Source: REDI01 sp964586865
GTDB taxonomy: Bacteria; Myxococcota_A; UBA796; GCA-2862545
NCBI GenBank assembly: GCA_964586865.1
Contig: CAZPJM010000040.1
Coordinates: forward strand, 1-26,273
DNA length: 26,273 nt
Direction: 5' to 3'
Shown: positions 22,068-26,273 of the stretch, in pieces
Numbering within the stretch: the stretch's first letter is position 1
Layout of the letters: each line of letters opens with the position of its first letter
Program-made: the position numbers and the translations under genes
Notes under the pieces: model-generated
Told to the model about the DNA's origin: nothing
What the model saw: only the letters and a program-made list of their open reading frames with translations
The model's database searches: none

Positions 22068-23225
22068 TCAGGGCTTCCGGAAGGCGAAGACGTGCTCCCA
22101 CCGCGTGCTCTCGCGCGCGTGATCCGGGCGCAGCAGGCTGGCGCGGGCCACCGGGGCCAGCCCGGCCTGGCGCGCCGCGTCCCGGGAGGCGGCCACCGTG
22201 TCGATGGGGCCCTGGGGGGTGAGGCCGTCGCCCACCACCACCACCAGGTGCCCGCCCGGCGCGAGGGCCTCGGCGGCGGCGGCGGTCCAGGCGGTGGTGT
22301 CCGCCAGCCAGCGACGCCGGGCCTGCTTGTGGGAGCGCCGCCAGTCCCGACGGGGTCCGATCTCGCGCCCGTCGTCCTCGGCGGGGGGCGAGCCCAGCCA
22401 GATCCGCCGCAGGTGCTGGAGCGGCAGGTAGTCGTAGACCGCCGGGTAGGGCGGCGAGGTGAGCACCAGATCCACGGGCTCCCGCAGGCGGAGGGACCGG
22501 GCGTCCTGGAGGTCGAGGGCGGTGGGCGGGGTGCCCTCGGGGATCCGCTCCCGGAGATCGGCCTGGCGACGGGCCAGCTCGCGGCACTTCTTGTGGAAGA
22601 GAATCGCGGTGGTGCCGGGCTTGCGGTCGTGCTTGACCCGGCGGGCCGAGGTGTCGGAGCGGCGCCAGCTCACCTTGACGAGGATGCTGCTGAAGCAGGC
22701 CTCGAGGCAGCGGCGGGTGACCACGTCCTCGATGGCCTCGATGTCGCTCCGCAGGGACCAGAGCTCGCGGATGGCGGTGGCGGCGTACCAGTCGCGGACG
22801 GCCAGGAAGAGCTCGTGGGGCGCCTTGTCCTGGGAGGTCCGGGCGCGCTCGGTCATCCGCCGGGCCGCGCTGCGGAAGGCGGTGAGGCCCTCGTCGGTGG
22901 GGGTGGCGACCCGGGCCCGGCTCACCCGCAGGGCCACCGCCGAGAGATCGCGCCCGTGGGTGGCCCGGCCGGCGATGCGCCCCTCGACGAGGACGGTCCC
23001 GCCGCCGCAGAACGGGTCCAGGACCGATTCGCCCGGGAAGGCCTGGAGCAGGTCGCGGGCCGCGTCGGGGTGGAGGCCCGCCGGGTAGGTGTGGAAGCCG
23101 TGGGTGGCCCGGTCGACGGGGCCCTGGCGGCCCAGGGCGGCGGCCAGGGCCTCGGCGAGGTCGGAATCCCCCTCGAGGTAGCGGTCGAGGGTCTCGTGGC
23201 CCTCGGTGTCGCGGCGATCGGTCAT
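22068..23225 (-). CDS. Orphan DNA methyltransferase (N4-cytosine/N6-adenine type)
   Basis: This 385-residue protein starts at the ATG at 23225, which overlaps the Nudix gene stop as ATGA. It carries the AdoMet-binding motif VLDPFCGGGTVLVEG (motif I, 68-82) after THGFHTYPAGLHPDAARDLL (motif X-like), and the catalytic motif LVLTSPPYPAVYDY (motif IV, TSPPY at 256-260), followed by the family's HLRRIWLG. The long central segment (about 110-245) with SSILVKVSWRRSD and CRELARRQADLRERIP is probably target recognition. The order X, I, IV and the TSPPY sequence fit amino-methyltransferases acting on DNA, though TRM11-like RNA enzymes share the core. No restriction endonuclease is nearby, so it looks like a regulatory or housekeeping methyltransferase. 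Confidence 0.83.
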   Translation of the reverse strand: MTDRRDTEGHETLDRYLEGDSDLAEALAAALGRQGPVDRATHGFHTYPAGLHPDAARDLLQAFPGESVLDPFCGGGTVLVEGRIAGRATHGRDLSAVALRVSRARVATPTDEGLTAFRSAARRMTERARTSQDKAPHELFLAVRDWYAATAIRELWSLRSDIEAIEDVVTRRCLEACFSSILVKVSWRRSDTSARRVKHDRKPGTTAILFHKKCRELARRQADLRERIPEGTPPTALDLQDARSLRLREPVDLVLTSPPYPAVYDYLPLQHLRRIWLGSPPAEDDGREIGPRRDWRRSHKQARRRWLADTTAWTAAAAEALAPGGHLVVVVGDGLTPQGPIDTVAASRDAARQAGLAPVARASLLRPDHARESTRWEHVFAFRKP

Positions 23226-23785
23226 GCCACCCCCCGAGCCAGGAGCTTGCGCACCGCCCGGCGCACCGAGTCGTCGGTGCCGGCGTCGGGGACGCGCTCC
23301 AGGGGGACCCAGCGCACCGCCAGGGCGTCGGAGCCGGCGGTGGCCCGACGGTCGGCGGCCCGCAGCAGCACGCGCACGTCGAAGTGCTCGTGGGGCCCCT
23401 CGCCCTTGCGGGGGTTGTCCGGGATGGGGTGGATGTCCACGTCGAGGAGGTCGGGAAAGCCGGGGGCCCGGGCCAGCTCGTGCAGGCCGGTCTCCTCGGC
23501 GACCTCGCGGCGGGCGGCGGCCACGATGTCCCCGTCCTCGGCGTCCACGTGGCCGCCGGGCTGGAGCCACAGCCCCAGCTTGGCGTGGTGGATGAGCAGC
23601 AGCTCGCGGCCGGCCGGGTCCAGCACGAAGGCCGAGGCGGTGATGTGGCCGGGGCGGGTCTGGCGCCGGTCGAAGGGGCGATCCGTCGTGCGGAGCAGCT
23701 CCCGGGTGCGCGCCACGTGCCCGCGCTCCCGGTCGTCGGCGGGGCGGTGTCGGGCCAGCAGGGCGTCGAGGGCGGCGGGATCCAC
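23222..23785 (-). CDS. Nudix hydrolase
   Basis: This 187-residue enzyme should cleave a nucleoside diphosphate linked to another moiety. The Nudix box is present in the form common to the GGHV(E/D)..D.D..AA.REV.EETG group: G78-x5-D84-x8-R93-E94-VAEETGL, with metal ligands Glu94, Glu97 and Glu98; it is one residue longer than the textbook box and has Asp for the first Glu. Residues 49-66 (TASAFVLDPAGRELLLIHH) and LGLWLQPGGHV are the typical strand and lead-in. The N-terminal 45 residues are helical and precede the Nudix fold. The GTG at 23785 is chosen because GGAGG lies 4 bp upstream and the longer frame is Arg/Gly-rich shadow. It is co-translated with the methyltransferase. Confidence 0.86.
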   Translation of the reverse strand: MDPAALDALLARHRPADDRERGHVARTRELLRTTDRPFDRRQTRPGHITASAFVLDPAGRELLLIHHAKLGLWLQPGGHVDAEDGDIVAAARREVAEETGLHELARAPGFPDLLDVDIHPIPDNPRKGEGPHEHFDVRVLLRAADRRATAGSDALAVRWVPLERVPDAGTDDSVRRAVRKLLARGVA

Positions 23786-23803
23786 GGGGCCTCCGGAGCC
23801 GCC

Positions 23804-23832
23804 CCGGTAGCGCGCCCCGCGAGACCGGTCGA
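23804..23832 (-). promoter_or_regulatory. Candidate promoter of the Nudix-methyltransferase pair
   Basis: Read on the minus strand, TCGACC (23827-23832) and TACCGG (23804-23809) are 17 bp apart and stand about 20 bp before the GTG start, with GC before the TA as in the other gaps. The -35 box matches TTGACA at four of six places; the -10 only through TA. Confidence 0.35.
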
Positions 23833-23893
23833 GATGCGCCCGTCCCGTCCATCCCCCCTTCCCGCGCCCCCCTCCCGGCGCTAGGCAAGGGCC

Positions 23894-24409
23894 ATGACCC
23901 GCCTCCTCCCCCTGCTGTTCCTCCTCGCGGCCTGCCCGAAGCGCGTGCCCGAGCCCCCGCCCGAGGCCCGGGCCCTGCTCTCGGCCCCCGATGGCACCGA
24001 GCTGGGGCGCCTCGTGGCCCGGCCGGGCGACCAGGGCCTCGAGCTGTTCGCCCATGCCTGGGGCCGCCCCCCCGGCACCACCTGGCACATGGTCCTGCGC
24101 GCCGGCGAGGCGTGCTCCGGCCAGTCCTTCTCCGGGGCCGGGCCGGCGTGGCGGGCCCCCGGCGCCGCGCACCCGGCCCGGGTGGTCCTCGAGGCCAGCG
24201 AGCGGGGCGTCGCCAAGGGTCGGGCCACCGATCGCGGCCTCACCCTGGTCGGAACCGCCAACGGCGTGCTGGGGCGCCCGGTGCTGCTCCTCCCCCCGGG
24301 CGAGGATCCGGTCCCGGTGGCCTGCGGCGTGCTCCAGGCGCCTCCCCCCACCGAGGTCCAGGTGGGCGGCGATCAGCCCGAGCTCACCGAGGCCTGGGAG
24401 ATCGACTGA
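23894..24409 (+). CDS. Cu/Zn superoxide dismutase-like lipoprotein lacking metal ligands
   Basis: This 171-residue protein has a lipoprotein signal ending LLAAC (Cys14), then a Pro-rich tether. Residues 28-148 follow the SodC fold. In order: FAHAWGRPPGTTWHMVLRAG (canonical GFHxH region), Cys74, a Gly-rich loop GAGPAWRAPGAAHP, ATDRGLTLVGTANGVLGRPVLLL (canonical NSIIGRxxVVH) and VACGVL (canonical ACGVI). Cys74 and Cys144 match the conserved disulfide and Arg/Gly near the active site remain partly. Of the Cu/Zn histidines only His65, and perhaps His93, survives; the copper-site His after GR is Leu133. Dismutase activity is therefore unlikely, and a structural or binding role is more probable. 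The start codon ATG at 23894 has only a weak AAGG site and a TAGGCA box almost abutting it. Confidence 0.78.
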   Translation: MTRLLPLLFLLAACPKRVPEPPPEARALLSAPDGTELGRLVARPGDQGLELFAHAWGRPPGTTWHMVLRAGEACSGQSFSGAGPAWRAPGAAHPARVVLEASERGVAKGRATDRGLTLVGTANGVLGRPVLLLPPGEDPVPVACGVLQAPPPTEVQVGGDQPELTEAWEID

Positions 24410-24431
24410 CCCCCCCGGCGGCGCTGGCGGC

Positions 24432-24878
24432 TCACCCGGACACCAGCGCCCGCAGCCGCTGACGGACCGCGTCGGGCCCGCTCACGTCGTCCACGTAGTC
24501 GACCGGTCCGTGGGCCTCCCGGATGCGCGCCCACCGGCGGGGCTCGGCGCCGAAGTCGTGGGAGACCAGGGCTGGGAGCCGATGCCCCGCCTCGCGCAGC
24601 GCCGCCAGGATCCGCAGCCCCTGGTGATCCTGGAGGAAGGCCCGCGCCTGGACCGCGTCCCCGTTGAAGCGATCGGCGGTGGCGGCCAGATCGCCGAGGA
24701 GGACCGCGTCGTCGACGCGGTCGAAGCGCATGTCCAGGAAGACCGCGTCGAACCCCTCCGTGGACAGCCGCTCCAGGGCCTCGGGGCCGCTCCCGGCCCG
24801 CACCCAGGTGAGCTCGGGCAGGAAGCGCCCCAGGGTCTCGCTGTACTCGAGTCCATCCTCGACGATGAGCACCTTCAT
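24432..24878 (-). CDS. Atypical response regulator receiver-domain protein
   Basis: This 148-residue single-domain protein opens like a receiver (MKVLIVEDGLEYSETL, acidic pair Glu7-Asp8), and FDAVFLDMRF places the phospho-acceptor at Asp49. The Thr/Ser switch is Ser106 in ALVSHD. Two things are unusual: about 33 extra residues (52-84) between Asp49 and the helix that normally follows, and Asp-Val where the invariant Lys-Pro should be (VDYVDDVSG, position 131). No output domain follows, so it would act by protein contact, like CheY-type or relay proteins. Its ATG overlaps the sensor kinase stop as ATGA, making a kinase-first operon. Confidence 0.8.
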   Translation of the reverse strand: MKVLIVEDGLEYSETLGRFLPELTWVRAGSGPEALERLSTEGFDAVFLDMRFDRVDDAVLLGDLAATADRFNGDAVQARAFLQDHQGLRILAALREAGHRLPALVSHDFGAEPRRWARIREAHGPVDYVDDVSGPDAVRQRLRALVSG

Positions 24879-26226
24879 GCATCCTCCGGGGGTGGGGGCG
24901 CCTCGACCACCGGGAGCCGCACCACCACCGCCTTGGGGTGGTCCGGATCGTCCTCGACGTGGATGGCGCCGCCGTTGCGGCTGATCAGATCGACCGTGAG
25001 TCCCAGGCCCCGGTCGATGTAGCGGCTCCGGATCATCCCCGTCGAGATTCGACGCGGGGCCGGATCGGCCACCCGGATGGCCACCCGCTCGAGGAAGGTG
25101 ATGGGGTCCTCCTCCACGACAAGGCGCACGGTGACCGCGCCGCCCCCGTGCTCCAGGGTGGCCTGGGCGGCGTTGCGCAGCAGGTTGACCAGGATGTCCA
25201 GGCAGTCGTCGCGCCAGATCCGCAGGTGGACGGGTGGACCCGGCATGAGCACCTGCAGGTCGGGGGGGCGGCGCCCGTCGAGGGCGGGCTCGTCACACAC
25301 CCGCTCCCACGCCTCCCGGACCAGGTCCTCGTCGAGCCGGAGGACGGCCAGCCGATGGATCAGCGCGCCCAGCGCCGGGTAGGCGCGGGCATGGAGGAGG
25401 GCGCTCACGGCGCGGAGCTCGGTCGCGGCGCCGGCCCGCCCCCGCGCCAGCGCCCCGACGAGGCGCTCCAGGCGGTCCAGGCCCTGGACCAGGGGCCCGA
25501 AGGTGGGGTCGGCGGTCAGGTTCAGCGGGACGCCGCACCGTCGGCCCAGCTCCCGGAGGCGATCGAGCAGGCGCCGGGCCCGCGCCAGCGCCCCCTCCTC
25601 GCCCGAGAGGCGCTCGGCCGCCCACGCCGCCGGGGTCGGATCGCCGGCCTCGAGGGCGTCGGCCACCGCGTCCAGCACGCTGGTGTGGTGCTTGAGGATC
25701 TCGTGTCGGACGGTGCCGGCCAGCCGGGCCACCTCCCGCCACGCCCCCGGGTCCCGGGCCAGCAGGTCGTCCACCGTGCCCCGGCGGCGGCGCGCCAGCC
25801 AGAGGGCGAGGGGCGCCCCCAGAGCCAGGAGCAGCCCGCCGCCCCCCGCCGCCCCGGCCTGGAGGAGCCGGCGGTCGATGGCGGCCTCGAGGGCGCCAGC
25901 CCGATCCCGCAGGGCCTCCTGCAGCACGTCCGGCGTGGTCTCGGCCCGGTAGGCCGCCAGGTGACGGCGCGCGGCGAGGGGATCCCACCGGGCCCAGGCC
26001 TCCTCGGCGAGGGGCACGTGGGCCGCGGCCCCGCCCGCACCGGGCCGCCGGACCGCCTCCCGCCACGCCGCCAGGGCCCCCTCCCGATCGCCGGCCCGCT
26101 CGCGCAGGTGTCCCAGGTGCACCAGGATGCCGGGCTGGTCCGGGTCGAGCGCCAGGCTCTCCTCGAAGAGGGCCACGCTGCGCGCGGCGGCGGCGGCCTC
26201 GCCCGTCCGCTCGGCGCGGCGCCGGT
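24875..26226 (-). CDS. Sensor histidine kinase with TPR-like N-terminal part (5' truncated)
   Basis: The visible 449 codons are the C-terminal part of a membrane sensor kinase. In order: TPR-like helices (SVALFEESLALDPDQPGILVHLG), another helical stretch, one transmembrane helix (GGGGLLLALGAPLALWLA, followed by RRRR), a DHp domain with the probable phospho-acceptor in TVRHEILKHHTSVL, a long helical region, and a HATPase domain with N-box VNLLRNAAQATLEHGG (intact Asn) and G2 box DRGLGLTVDLISRNGG. The G1 box is altered, with VADPAP in place of VxDxGxG. The codons beyond 26226 are adapter, so the true N-terminus, signal region and sensing domain are lost. It pairs with the overlapping receiver gene downstream. 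Confidence 0.87.
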
Positions 26227-26273
26227 AGATCGGAAGAGCACACGTCTGAACTCCAGTCACGTGAAACGATCTC
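26227..26273 (+). other. Illumina TruSeq adapter and index sequence (assembly contamination)
   Basis: The last 47 bases are not genomic. Positions 26227-26260 match the 34-nt Illumina TruSeq adapter that starts agatcggaagagc and ends ctccagtcac. GTGAAACG (26261-26268) matches TruSeq index 19, and ATCTC (26269-26273) is the start of the segment after the index. Translated on the minus strand it gives MTGVQTCALPI, a peptide well known as an adapter artefact in protein databases. Confidence 0.97.

Noticed and set aside
1..26226. tRNA, rRNA, CRISPR, insertion sequence or prophage
   Set aside because: No cloverleaf with a GGTTCGA-type T-arm, no regularly spaced repeats, no transposase or integrase motifs and no rRNA-like conserved stretches were found by eye.
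26227..26260. Start codons at 26260, 26243 and 26241 on the minus strand
   Set aside because: They lie in adapter sequence; the resulting N-termini are artefact peptides.

Overview
This is a very GC-rich (roughly 70-75% by eye), gene-dense bacterial contig. Many lipoproteins, TPR-like envelope proteins, an Hanks-type kinase, Tim44-like and TPM-domain proteins suggest a Gram-negative, Myxococcota-like (deltaproteobacterial) organism, probably from a metagenome or single-genome assembly. That placement is an inference from gene content and composition; no rRNA, tRNA, insertion sequence, phage gene or CRISPR array was seen. The right-hand end is an assembly artefact: bases 26227-26273 match Illumina TruSeq adapter plus index, so genomic sequence stops at about 26226.

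Layout. (1) 1-1493, rightward: the end of an outer-membrane beta-barrel gene and a small lipoprotein gene, each followed by GC-rich hairpins. (2) 1596-13617, leftward: eleven tightly packed genes. From upstream to downstream these are a TPR lipoprotein, a small secreted carboxypeptidase-regulatory-like protein, a secreted protein with a Gly/Ser linker, a large lipoprotein, a peptide-type ABC substrate-binding protein, two Dpp/Opp-type permeases, two ATPases, a secreted protein with a probable barrel, and a TolB-like beta-propeller. (3) 13873-15528, rightward: a membrane-anchored atypical Ser/Thr kinase, divergent from region 2 across a 255-bp regulatory gap. (4) 15541-17725, leftward: an SRPBCC-fold protein, an unknown 205-residue protein and a tRNA-dihydrouridine synthase joined by 4-nt overlaps. 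(5) 17793-22063, rightward: a GNAT acetyltransferase, then a TPM-domain membrane protein, a duplicated Tim44/zinc-ribbon membrane protein and a MazG-like pyrophosphohydrolase as an overlapping set, then a degenerate histidine-kinase-like protein behind a possible structured RNA. (6) 22068-23785, leftward: a Nudix hydrolase and an orphan DNA methyltransferase. (7) 23894-24409, rightward: a Cu/Zn-superoxide-dismutase-like lipoprotein that has lost most metal ligands. (8) 24432-26226, leftward: a two-component pair, with the kinase cut off by the contig end.

The most coherent candidate for an undescribed system is the 12-kb leftward cluster. It wires a complete Dpp/Opp-type importer to at least four secreted or lipid-anchored scaffold-like proteins, a probable outer-membrane barrel and a periplasmic propeller. 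This would fit an envelope-spanning uptake or sensing assembly; its substrate cannot be read from the sequence. Translational coupling by ATGA/GTGA overlaps is pervasive. In this sequence the adenine/thymine-poor intergenic gaps repeatedly contain a GCTA-type box that may be the -10 element.
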